The position numbers and the translations under genes were made by a program. Below, piece by piece: positions 1 through 6,122 of a stretch of 8,063 bases of DNA. The notes beneath the pieces were generated by a model that made no database searches, had not been told where the DNA came from, and worked only from the letters and a program-made list of their open reading frames with translations. Position 1 is the stretch's first letter; each line of letters begins with the position of its first letter. The DNA comes from Nocardioides sp. (lineage in GTDB: Bacteria; Actinomycetota; Actinomycetes; Propionibacteriales; Nocardioidaceae): the NCBI GenBank assembly GCA_021731205.1, contig JAKFXV010000176.1:1-8063 (forward strand), given 5' to 3'.

Positions 1-8
1 GGTGAGCC

Positions 9-1721
9 GTGACGCACTACGACTTCGTGATCGTGGGCGGCGGCTCGGCGGGCTCGGCGCTCGGCAACCGGCTCAGCGCTGATCGCAGCGCCAGCGTGCT
101 GGTGCTGGAAGCCGGGCACAGCGACTTCCGGCTCGACCCGTTCATCCACATGCCGGCCGCCTTGCCGATCCCGATCGGGAACCGTTTCTACGACTGGCGC
201 TACCACAGTGAGCCCGAGCCCGAGATGGACGGGCGACGCATCTATCACGCCCGCGGCAAGTTGCTCGGCGGTTCGTCGTCCATCAACGGGATGATCTTCC
301 AGCGCGGCAACCCGATGGACTACGAGCGCTGGGCCGCCGATCCCGGCATGGAGACCTGGGACTACCTGCATTGCCTGCCCTACTTCAAGCGCATGGAGAC
401 GCTGCTGCTCGAGGACGGCAGCAACGGCGCGGACGACTGGCGGGGTGGTGACGGCCCGCTGATCCTCGAACGCGGCCCGGCCACCAATCCGCTCTTCGCG
501 GCCTTCTTCGAGGCCGTGCAGCAGGCCGGGTACTCGCTCACCGACGATGTGAACGGGTATCGACAGGAGGGCTTCGCGCGGTTCGACCGGAACGTACATC
601 GCGGGCGTCGGCTGTCGGCCGCGCGGGCCTACCTGCATCCGGTTCGGCACCGCAAGAACCTCCGCATCGAGACCCTCGCGCACGTCACCAAGGTCAACTT
701 CGCGGGCACTCGTGCCGTCGGGGTCGACTATCTGCGAGCCGGGCGGGTGCATCGCAGCGTGACGGCCGGGGAGGTCGTGCTGTGCGGTGGTGCGATCAAC
801 ACGCCTCAGTTGCTGCAGCTCTCGGGTGTCGGCAACGCCCCTGAGCTCGAGCCACTCGGCGTAGACATGGTCCACCACCTCCCCGGCGTGGGAGCGAACC
901 TGCAAGACCATCTCGAGGTCTACATCCAGTACGCCTCCAAGCAGCCGGTATCGATCGCACCGGGGCTCAAGTGGCACAAGCGACCCAAGATCGGCGTGGA
1001 CTGGCTGCTGTTCCGAAAGGGCCTGGGAGCCACCAACCACTTCGAGGGCGGCGGCTTCGCCCGCTCGAACGACGAGGTCGACTGGCCCAACCTGATGTTC
1101 CACTTCCTCCCGATCGCCATCAGGTACGACGGGAGCAGCCCGACCGAAGGGCACGGCTACCAGGTGCACGTCGGCCCGATGTACGCCGACACCCGCGGTT
1201 GGGTCAAGATCGCCAGCACCGATCCGCTGCGCCACCCGAAGATGTTGTTCAACTACCTCTCCACGCCCACCGATCGCAAGGAATGGGTCGAGGCGATCCA
1301 GGTCGCGAGGCGGATTCTCACCCAGCCCGCCTTCGATGCCTACAACGACGGTGAGCTGTCCCCGGGACCAGGAGTGTCGACCGATGAGGAGATCCTCGAC
1401 TGGGTGCGCAAGGACGCCGAAACCGCCCTCCATCCCTCGTGCACGGCCAAGCTGGGCACCGGTGAGGACGCCGTTGTCGACCCGCTGACGATGAAGGTGC
1501 ACGGAGTCAGCGGGTTGAGCGTGGTCGACGCCAGCGTGTTCCCCTACGTCACCAACGGCAACATCTACGCCCCCGTGATGATGGTCGCCGAGAAGGCGGC
1601 CGACCTGATCTTGGGCAACACGCCCCTACCCCCCGCCGACGTCCGCTACTACCGTCATCGGGAACAAGACTCCACAGCGCAGACGGGCCGAGCTAAGGGA
1701 CCGAGCAATGGCCGCCACTGA
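9..1721 (+). CDS. betA: Choline dehydrogenase (GMC-family FAD oxidoreductase)
   Basis: Oxidises choline to betaine aldehyde, and in many BetA enzymes also on to glycine betaine, using bound FAD. The 570-residue length is close to the usual 550-560 of BetA. The N-terminal dinucleotide-binding motif GGGSAG is at residues 10-15. GMC signature 1 begins at G83 ([12 protein letters not shown]) and signature 2 at G261 ([15 protein letters not shown]). The C-terminal catalytic pair of the family is visible as H475 (in [10 protein letters not shown]) and N518 (in TNGNIYAP). BetA-like stretches such as [21 protein letters not shown] and [11 protein letters not shown] run throughout, which separates it from other GMC enzymes. 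The GTG start is fixed by an in-frame TGA at 3-5; only eight bases precede it, so its ribosome binding site cannot be judged and it may be coupled to a gene to the left. The last 30 or so residues are a polar tail. The ABC importer genes follow after 72 bases. Confidence 0.93.
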   Translation: MTHYDFVIVGGGSAGSALGNRLSADRSASVLVLEAGHSDFRLDPFIHMPAALPIPIGNRFYDWRYHSEPEPEMDGRRIYHARGKLLGGSSSINGMIFQRGNPMDYERWAADPGMETWDYLHCLPYFKRMETLLLEDGSNGADDWRGGDGPLILERGPATNPLFAAFFEAVQQAGYSLTDDVNGYRQEGFARFDRNVHRGRRLSAARAYLHPVRHRKNLRIETLAHVTKVNFAGTRAVGVDYLRAGRVHRSVTAGEVVLCGGAINTPQLLQLSGVGNAPELEPLGVDMVHHLPGVGANLQDHLEVYIQYASKQPVSIAPGLKWHKRPKIGVDWLLFRKGLGATNHFEGGGFARSNDEVDWPNLMFHFLPIAIRYDGSSPTEGHGYQVHVGPMYADTRGWVKIASTDPLRHPKMLFNYLSTPTDRKEWVEAIQVARRILTQPAFDAYNDGELSPGPGVSTDEEILDWVRKDAETALHPSCTAKLGTGEDAVVDPLTMKVHGVSGLSVVDASVFPYVTNGNIYAPVMMVAEKAADLILGNTPLPPADVRYYRHREQDSTAQTGRAKGPSNGRH

Positions 1722-1793
1722 CCGGGCCACCGCCACAGCCACCACAACCGGGTCTCTGACACCCAAGCCCACCACTCACCAGGAGGTCGGTTC

Positions 1794-2828
1794 ATGATCG
1801 ACAGCGACAAACCCGCCCTGCACGTTGACGGTCTGTGGAAGATCTTCGGCCCTGGGTCGGACAAGATCATCGGAACGCCCGACGCCGAGTTGAGTCGGGC
1901 TGACCTCAAGGCGAAGACGGGCTGCGTGGTGGGGGTCAAGGATGTGTCCTTCGATGTCGCCCCCGGCGAGGTGTTCGTCGTGATGGGACTGTCCGGTTCG
2001 GGCAAGTCCACCCTGGTCCGGCTCCTGACTCGGCTGATCGAACCCACCTCCGGGAACGTCGAGCTCAACGGCACCAACATCACCAAGGCGTCCGAGGCGG
2101 AGTTGCGCAACTTGCGCCGCAACCACGTCTCGATGGTGTTCCAGCACTTCGGCCTGCTTCCCCACAGGCAAGTGCTGGACAACGTGGCCTATGGGCTTGA
2201 GGTACGCGGCGTGGGCAAGGCCGAACGCCGCGCGCGGGCGGCCGAGGTCGTCGAGTTGGTCGGCCTTCAGGGATACGAGAAGTCCTACCCGGATCAGCTC
2301 TCCGGCGGCATGCAGCAGCGCGTCGGCCTGGCGCGAGCGCTGGCTGGCGATCCGGAGATGCTGCTCTTCGACGAGCCGTTCTCGGCCCTCGACCCGCTGA
2401 TCCGCCGAGACATGCAGAACGAGGTCATCCGGTTGCACCGCGAGATCGGCAAGACCATGGTCTTCATCACCCACGACCTGGCCGAGGCGCTGAAACTAGG
2501 GGACCGGATCCTCATCATGCGCGACGGCGCGATCGTCCAGATCGGCACCCCGGACCAGGTCGTCGGTGCGCCAGCGGACGACTACGTCAAGGAGTTCGTG
2601 AGCGACGTCCCCAAGTCGCACGTGCTCACCCTGCGCTGGGTGATGCGGCCGCCGCAGGGTGACGAAGGAGCCGGTGGTCCGGTGCTCCAAGCCGAGCAGA
2701 TCGTGCGCGAGGCCGCGCGCGCGGTGCTGGCCGCCCAAGGGCCGGTGCGCGTGCTGGACGGGGACAAACTGGTCGGAGTCGTCGACGACGAGGACATCCT
2801 GCGCGTCGTCGTAGCGGAGGAGGACTGA
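1794..2828 (+). CDS. proV: Glycine betaine/choline-type ABC importer, ATP-binding subunit
   Basis: Cytoplasmic ATPase that powers uptake of a quaternary amine such as glycine betaine, choline or proline betaine. All ABC motifs are intact: Walker [10 protein letters not shown] (residues 65-73), Q-loop Q117 in [11 protein letters not shown], signature LSGGMQQR (169-176), Walker B LLFDEP (190-195), D-loop SALDP (197-201) and switch H227 in ITHD. The insertion before Walker A (about residues 20-45) and the [10 protein letters not shown] stretch are typical of the ProV/OpuAA group. After the nucleotide-binding domain only about 70 residues remain. They end in a CBS-like strand-strand-helix ([19 protein letters not shown]), so the protein (344 aa) is shorter than E. 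coli ProV or B. subtilis OpuAA (about 400-420 aa). The start follows a perfect AGGAGG at 1781-1786 with a 7-base spacer. The permease gene starts 3 bases after its stop, indicating one operon. The exact substrate is inferred from context. Confidence 0.93.
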   Translation: MIDSDKPALHVDGLWKIFGPGSDKIIGTPDAELSRADLKAKTGCVVGVKDVSFDVAPGEVFVVMGLSGSGKSTLVRLLTRLIEPTSGNVELNGTNITKASEAELRNLRRNHVSMVFQHFGLLPHRQVLDNVAYGLEVRGVGKAERRARAAEVVELVGLQGYEKSYPDQLSGGMQQRVGLARALAGDPEMLLFDEPFSALDPLIRRDMQNEVIRLHREIGKTMVFITHDLAEALKLGDRILIMRDGAIVQIGTPDQVVGAPADDYVKEFVSDVPKSHVLTLRWVMRPPQGDEGAGGPVLQAEQIVREAARAVLAAQGPVRVLDGDKLVGVVDDEDILRVVVAEED

Positions 2829-2831
2829 GCC

Positions 2832-4874
2832 ATGGCGACCATCACCGAGACCCGACCCGTCGAGCCCGGTGCTCCGCCGCCGGTGGAGCCTGAGACCCGT
2901 GGAGTTCCTCGGTGGGCGTGGGGCCTGGTCGTGGTGGCTGGTTGGATCGGCGTCTGGACCTTCACCAAAGGCACGGACACGCTGGTGCTCGGCGGCCTCG
3001 ATCAGACAGGGTTGCACGATCGACTCTCGGAGTTCGGTGCCTCCCTCGGTGATTCGCCGCTGACGAACGGGGTCGGGGACACGCTCGAGGCCTTCGTCGA
3101 CTTCTTCCGCCGCCTTATCGCCGTCCCGACCCCGCCGAGACCCGCCGCCGAGATCGGCTGGCTCGGGGTGGTCGCCATCGCTACCTGGATCGGGTACGCC
3201 GTTGCGAACTGGCGGATCGCGCTGTTGGTGGGCCTGTCCTTCGTCTCCTTCGGAGCGTTCGGCTACTGGGAAGACTCCATGGATCTGCTGGTGGTCACGC
3301 TCGTCTCGGTGCTGCTAACCGTTCTCATCGGATTCCCACTGGCGGTGTGGATGGGTCTGAGTCGACGAGCGGCCCGCTACATCACCTTGCTGATCGACTT
3401 GCTACAAACCATGCCCACGTTCGTCTACCTCGTCTTCGTGGTCATCCTGTTCGGCATCGGCGTCCCGACGGCGATCATCTGCACGCTGGCCTACGCGTTG
3501 CCGCCCATTGTGCGGATCGCGGGTTTCGGCATCCGGGACGTGTCGCCGACGACGATCGAAGCGACCGACTCACTTGGCCAGACGACCTGGCAGCGCTTGG
3601 TCAAGGTGCAAATCCCGATGGCGCGCAGCACCATCATCTTGGGCCTCAACCAGACGATCCTGGCGGCGTTGTCCATGGCAATCATCGCGTCGTATGTCGC
3701 CGGGCCGGGGCTCGGCCGCCCGGTGCTGTCGGCCCTGACCCGGAACAACTTCGGGGACTCCCTCGTCCCAGGGCTGCTGATCGTGCTGATGGGGATCATG
3801 CTGGACCGAACGACGACCGCGGCCAGCCAGCGATCCGAGGTCGTCGCTCGCGGTGGTGGCGAGGACCCTCGGCGACGCCGTTTGCTCCTGGCCGGCGGCT
3901 TGGTGCCCGTGGCGTTCGCGGTGTGGTACTCGCGCTTCGAACTCGACGCAGCCGTCTTCCCCGAGCTTGGCTGGGGCGACGCGATCGCCGATGTCTCCAA
4001 CCGGTTGATGGAGAGCGCGGTCGACATCCTGGAGCCCCTGACGAGCGCCTTCAGGGACGCGGTGTCCTACGGGATGCTGAACCCGATGCAAGAACTCCTG
4101 GCGGACTCGCCGTGGTGGCTGAGTTTCACCGGCATCCTCCTGCTCAGCCTCGTGATCGGCGGCGCGAAGGCACTCTTGCCAACGTTGATCTGCCTGTCGG
4201 GCATCCGGTTCCTGGACCTGTGGCACGACTCGATGATCGTGTTGAACATGACGATCGTGGCCACGGTCCTCGTCATGATCATCGCGGTGGTGTTCGGGGT
4301 CTGGATGGCCCGGGACTCTCGCGTTGACCTCGCGCTCCGCCCGCTGCTCGACGCCGGCCAGACCATTCCGGCGTTCGTCTACCTGATCCCCGCCCTCGCG
4401 CTGTTCGGGTCCAGTCGGTTCACGGCGATCGTGGCGGGGCTGATCTACGCCGCGCCGGCCGCTGTCAAACTGGTCGCGGACGGTGTGGGACAGGTCTCTG
4501 CCGGTGCAGTTGAGGCGGGACGCTCCGTGGGGTCCACGAAGTGGCAAGAGATCATCAAGGTGCAGTTGCCGATGGCCAAGGGCTCTCTGGTTCTGGCGAC
4601 CAATCAGGGCCTGCTCTACGTGCTGGCGATGGTCGTCATCGGCGGCCTGGTCGGCGCCCAGGCGCTGGGCTACGACGTGATCCTCGGCCTGAGCTCCAGT
4701 GAGAAGTGGGGCAAGGGCCTCGCTGCGGGTCTCTCTATCGTGCTATTGGGCATCATGATCGACCGGATCGCTCGGGCAGCTGCCGAACGTGCCGGAGCCG
4801 GGCACCAAGCTCGTGAGAGGGCGTTCCGGCTCGGCGGATGGCGCCCGGCGATCTTCACAGGAGGCGTTCGCTGA
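2832..4874 (+). CDS. proW: Fused double-domain betaine/choline-type ABC permease
   Basis: Membrane channel of the importer. A typical ProW/OpuAB permease has one binding-protein-dependent transport domain; this 680-residue chain has two in tandem. Domain 1 carries MPTFVYL at residue 194 and its EAA loop from E243 (EATDSLGQTTWQRLVKVQIP). Domain 2 carries IPAFVYL at 512 and its EAA loop from E561 (EAGRSVGSTKWQEIIKVQLP). Both landmarks are exactly 318 residues apart, and the stretch between aligns without gaps. Each domain ends in a similar helix (IVLMGIMLDR, IVLLGIMIDR). A proline-rich cytosolic N-terminus (about 1-26) precedes a first hydrophobic segment at about 28-44; further segments lie near 107-144 and 150-176. 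A basic linker (GGGEDPRRRR) follows domain 1. The start lies 8 bases after GGAGG (2819-2823) inside the end of the ATPase gene, and translation is probably coupled. Such double permeases are likely to act with one ATPase dimer and no second permease subunit, which is inference. Confidence 0.9.
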   Translation: MATITETRPVEPGAPPPVEPETRGVPRWAWGLVVVAGWIGVWTFTKGTDTLVLGGLDQTGLHDRLSEFGASLGDSPLTNGVGDTLEAFVDFFRRLIAVPTPPRPAAEIGWLGVVAIATWIGYAVANWRIALLVGLSFVSFGAFGYWEDSMDLLVVTLVSVLLTVLIGFPLAVWMGLSRRAARYITLLIDLLQTMPTFVYLVFVVILFGIGVPTAIICTLAYALPPIVRIAGFGIRDVSPTTIEATDSLGQTTWQRLVKVQIPMARSTIILGLNQTILAALSMAIIASYVAGPGLGRPVLSALTRNNFGDSLVPGLLIVLMGIMLDRTTTAASQRSEVVARGGGEDPRRRRLLLAGGLVPVAFAVWYSRFELDAAVFPELGWGDAIADVSNRLMESAVDILEPLTSAFRDAVSYGMLNPMQELLADSPWWLSFTGILLLSLVIGGAKALLPTLICLSGIRFLDLWHDSMIVLNMTIVATVLVMIIAVVFGVWMARDSRVDLALRPLLDAGQTIPAFVYLIPALALFGSSRFTAIVAGLIYAAPAAVKLVADGVGQVSAGAVEAGRSVGSTKWQEIIKVQLPMAKGSLVLATNQGLLYVLAMVVIGGLVGAQALGYDVILGLSSSEKWGKGLAAGLSIVLLGIMIDRIARAAAERAGAGHQARERAFRLGGWRPAIFTGGVR

Positions 4875-4919
4875 CCCGACCCGCAGACTTCTCGGACATG
4901 ACACACAATTCACCCAATG

Positions 4920-4936
4920 GGTCGCCGTCAGCGACC
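4920..4936 (+). other. Small hairpin between permease and binding-protein genes
   Basis: GGTCGC (4920-4925) and GCGACC (4931-4936) form a perfect 6-bp stem around a 5-base loop CGTCA, ending 8 bases before the Shine-Dalgarno sequence of the binding-protein gene. It has no T-run, so it is not a classic terminator. Intergenic hairpins before binding-protein genes often protect or process the message so that this subunit is made in excess; here that role is only inferred. Confidence 0.35.
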
Positions 4937-4944
4937 GGAGGATC

Positions 4945-4950
4945 AAGGAG
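4945..4950 (+). promoter_or_regulatory. Ribosome binding site that decides the binding-protein start
   Basis: AAGGAG lies 7 bases before the GTG at 4958. The reading frame stays open further upstream (ATG at 4898, GTG at 4838, the latter inside the permease gene), but this site plus the signal peptide that begins directly after it make 4958 the best start. Confidence 0.75.
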
Positions 4951-4957
4951 AGAGACA

Positions 4958-5938
4958 GTGCGGCAAGTGAAGAAGAAGGGCGTGCGCATCGGCGCACTGG
5001 CCGCAGCGGCGCTGTTCGCGCTGAGTGCCTGCGGCGGCGGCTCGGTGGAGGATGCCACCGAGACCAACGAGGAGCAGGCCGAGGCGGCCGGCGGAGACTG
5101 CGGGGAGTTCAACATCCTGGTCCATCCCTGGGTCGGTTACACAGCCGATGCCTATGTCGTCGGCGAGGTGGCCGAGGAACAGGGCTGCACCGTCAACTAC
5201 GTCGAACTGAAGGAAGGCGGCCCGTCGTACGAAGCGCTCGCCTCCGGCGATGGCGACGTGATTCTCGAAGAGTGGTCACACGCTGAAGAGCTCGCAGCGG
5301 GTATCGCGGCGGGCGAGGTCGTGGACGTCGGCTCCCCCGGGAACGTGGGGATCATCGGTTGGTACGTACCCGGCTGGCTGGCTGAGGAGCACCCCGACAT
5401 TCTCGACTACAAGAACCTCAACAACTATGCCGCAGAGTTCAAGACCTCTGAATCCGGCGATCTGGGCCAGTTCCTCGGCTCGGACCCGACGTACACCCAG
5501 TACGACGAGGCGATCGTGAAGAACCTCGGGCTGGACTTCAAGGTCGTGTTCTCCGGTGGTGAGACCGCAACGGTCGAGGCGTTCAAGAAGGCCCAGGAGA
5601 ACAAGGAGTGGTTGATCGGCTACTTCTGGGAACCGCAGTACGTCCATGCGGAGGTCCCGATGAAGCGGGTCGCCCTGCCGCCGTACGAGGAGGGTTGCGA
5701 CGCCGACAAGGCCGAGGTGGCCTGTGACTACGCCGAAACGCAACTGAAGAAGGTGGCTCGCACCGCGTTCATCGAGTCCGGCACCCCGGCCGCGACCCTG
5801 GTGCAGAACTTCAGCTGGACCAACGAGGACCAGAACCTCGTTGCGAAGTACATCACGTCCGACGGAATGTCTCCTGAGGACGCCGCCGCGCAGTGGATCG
5901 CTGACAACCCCGACAAGGTCGAGGCCTGGCTCGGCTGA
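4958..5938 (+). CDS. Glycine betaine/choline-type ABC substrate-binding lipoprotein (OpuAC/ProX family)
   Basis: Extracytoplasmic receptor that captures the quaternary amine and delivers it to the permease. From the GTG at 4958 the product is 326 aa and begins with a clear lipoprotein signal: basic MRQVKKKGVRIG, a hydrophobic Ala/Leu core and the lipobox LSAC with the lipid-modified cysteine at C25, followed by an acidic Gly/Glu-rich tether to about residue 46. The rest matches the OpuAC family, with two alpha/beta lobes. Candidate aromatic-cage residues for the trimethylammonium group are W58 (HPWVGY), W106 (EEWSH), W135 or Y136 (IIGWYVPGW) and W224 (YFWEPQ). Cysteine pairs C48/C77 and C247/C256 could form disulfides outside the cell. 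GETATVEAFK around the hinge is typical of the family. It lies 83 bases after the permease and is the last gene before a strong terminator. Betaine versus choline specificity cannot be fixed by sequence alone. Confidence 0.9.
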   Translation: MRQVKKKGVRIGALAAAALFALSACGGGSVEDATETNEEQAEAAGGDCGEFNILVHPWVGYTADAYVVGEVAEEQGCTVNYVELKEGGPSYEALASGDGDVILEEWSHAEELAAGIAAGEVVDVGSPGNVGIIGWYVPGWLAEEHPDILDYKNLNNYAAEFKTSESGDLGQFLGSDPTYTQYDEAIVKNLGLDFKVVFSGGETATVEAFKKAQENKEWLIGYFWEPQYVHAEVPMKRVALPPYEEGCDADKAEVACDYAETQLKKVARTAFIESGTPAATLVQNFSWTNEDQNLVAKYITSDGMSPEDAAAQWIADNPDKVEAWLG

Positions 5939-5950
5939 TCGACGTCTGTT

Positions 5951-5966
5951 CGGGGCCAACGCCCCG
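5951..5966 (+). other. Small GC hairpin ahead of the terminator
   Basis: CGGGGC (5951-5956) and GCCCCG (5961-5966) form a perfect 6-bp stem with a CAAC loop, starting 12 bases after the binding-protein stop codon. No T-run follows. It may stabilise the 3' end of the message together with the larger hairpin beyond it. Confidence 0.4.
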
Positions 5967-5978
5967 CAGCGCATAGGA

Positions 5979-6026
5979 CGGTGGGCCGCAGTGGAATCTC
6001 ACACTGCGGCCCACCGCTCTCTTCTT
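5979..6026 (+). terminator. Intrinsic-type terminator after the transporter genes
   Basis: A perfect 15-bp stem pairs CGGTGGGCCGCAGTG (5979-5993) with CACTGCGGCCCACCG (6002-6016) around the 8-base loop GAATCTCA. It is followed by the pyrimidine tract CTCTCTTCTT (6017-6026), which is U-rich though not a pure U run, as is usual in high-GC bacteria. It lies 40 bases after the stop of the binding-protein gene and very probably ends the betA-transporter transcript. Confidence 0.85.
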
Positions 6027-6054
6027 GACTTCAAGGCCCGTTCGGCACGATCCT
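6025..6054 (+). promoter_or_regulatory. Possible promoter of the demethylase gene
   Basis: TTGACT (6025-6030) matches five of six bases of the -35 consensus, and GATCCT (6049-6054), 18 bases further on, is a weak -10 (three of six). Transcription would start near 6060, just before the palindrome cluster at 6069-6092. An alternative weak pair is TTGCAC (6060-6065) with TAATAC (6084-6089), also at 18 bases, which would place the palindromes between and over the promoter elements. A promoter is expected here because a terminator precedes and a new gene follows; the exact elements are uncertain. Confidence 0.35.
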
Positions 6055-6068
6055 TGTTGTTGCACCAG

Positions 6069-6092
6069 ACGCATTACGTTGCGTAATACGCA
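6069..6092 (+). promoter_or_regulatory. Overlapping palindromes, probable operator
   Basis: Three nested perfect inverted repeats occur in 24 bases: ATTACG-TTG-CGTAAT (6073-6087), TGCGTA-A-TACGCA (6080-6092) and ACGCA-N6-TGCGT (6069-6084). The half-site ACGCA/TGCGT thus appears three times in alternating orientation. The region is more AT-rich than its surroundings, lies about 30 bases before the start codon of the demethylase gene and has no coding role. This is what a binding site for one or two repressor dimers would look like. The regulator family cannot be named from the sequence, and no regulator gene is in the window. Confidence 0.5.
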
Positions 6093-6122
6093 CCACCGAT
6101 CACGTAGAACCAAGGAGTCCAG

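Noticed and set aside
1725..1750. CCAC-rich low-complexity stretch after betA
   Set aside because: It is imperfect and short, and within what random GC-rich sequence gives; it is not a defined repeat array.
1750..1764. GGGT-CTCTGAC-ACCC inverted repeat between betA and the ATPase gene
   Set aside because: It is only a 4-bp stem with a 7-base loop and no T-run, too weak to be a terminator. The 72-base gap is best read as an ordinary intra-operon spacer.
1776..2474. 232-codon open frame on the - strand opposite the ATPase
   Set aside because: It is antisense to well-conserved ABC motifs and has no domain of its own.
3570..4547. 325-codon open frame on the - strand opposite the permease
   Set aside because: It has a highly charged, repetitive composition (His, Asp, Arg, Gln) typical of the antisense of hydrophobic membrane codons, with no motif.
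4838..4957. N-terminal extension of the binding protein from GTG 4838 or ATG 4898
   Set aside because: The extension would bury the signal peptide, and the 4838 start overlaps the permease gene. Neither has as good a ribosome binding site as the GTG at 4958.
5276..5974. 232-codon open frame on the - strand opposite the binding protein
   Set aside because: It is a shadow frame with a Leu/Val/Arg-biased translation and no family match that I recognise.
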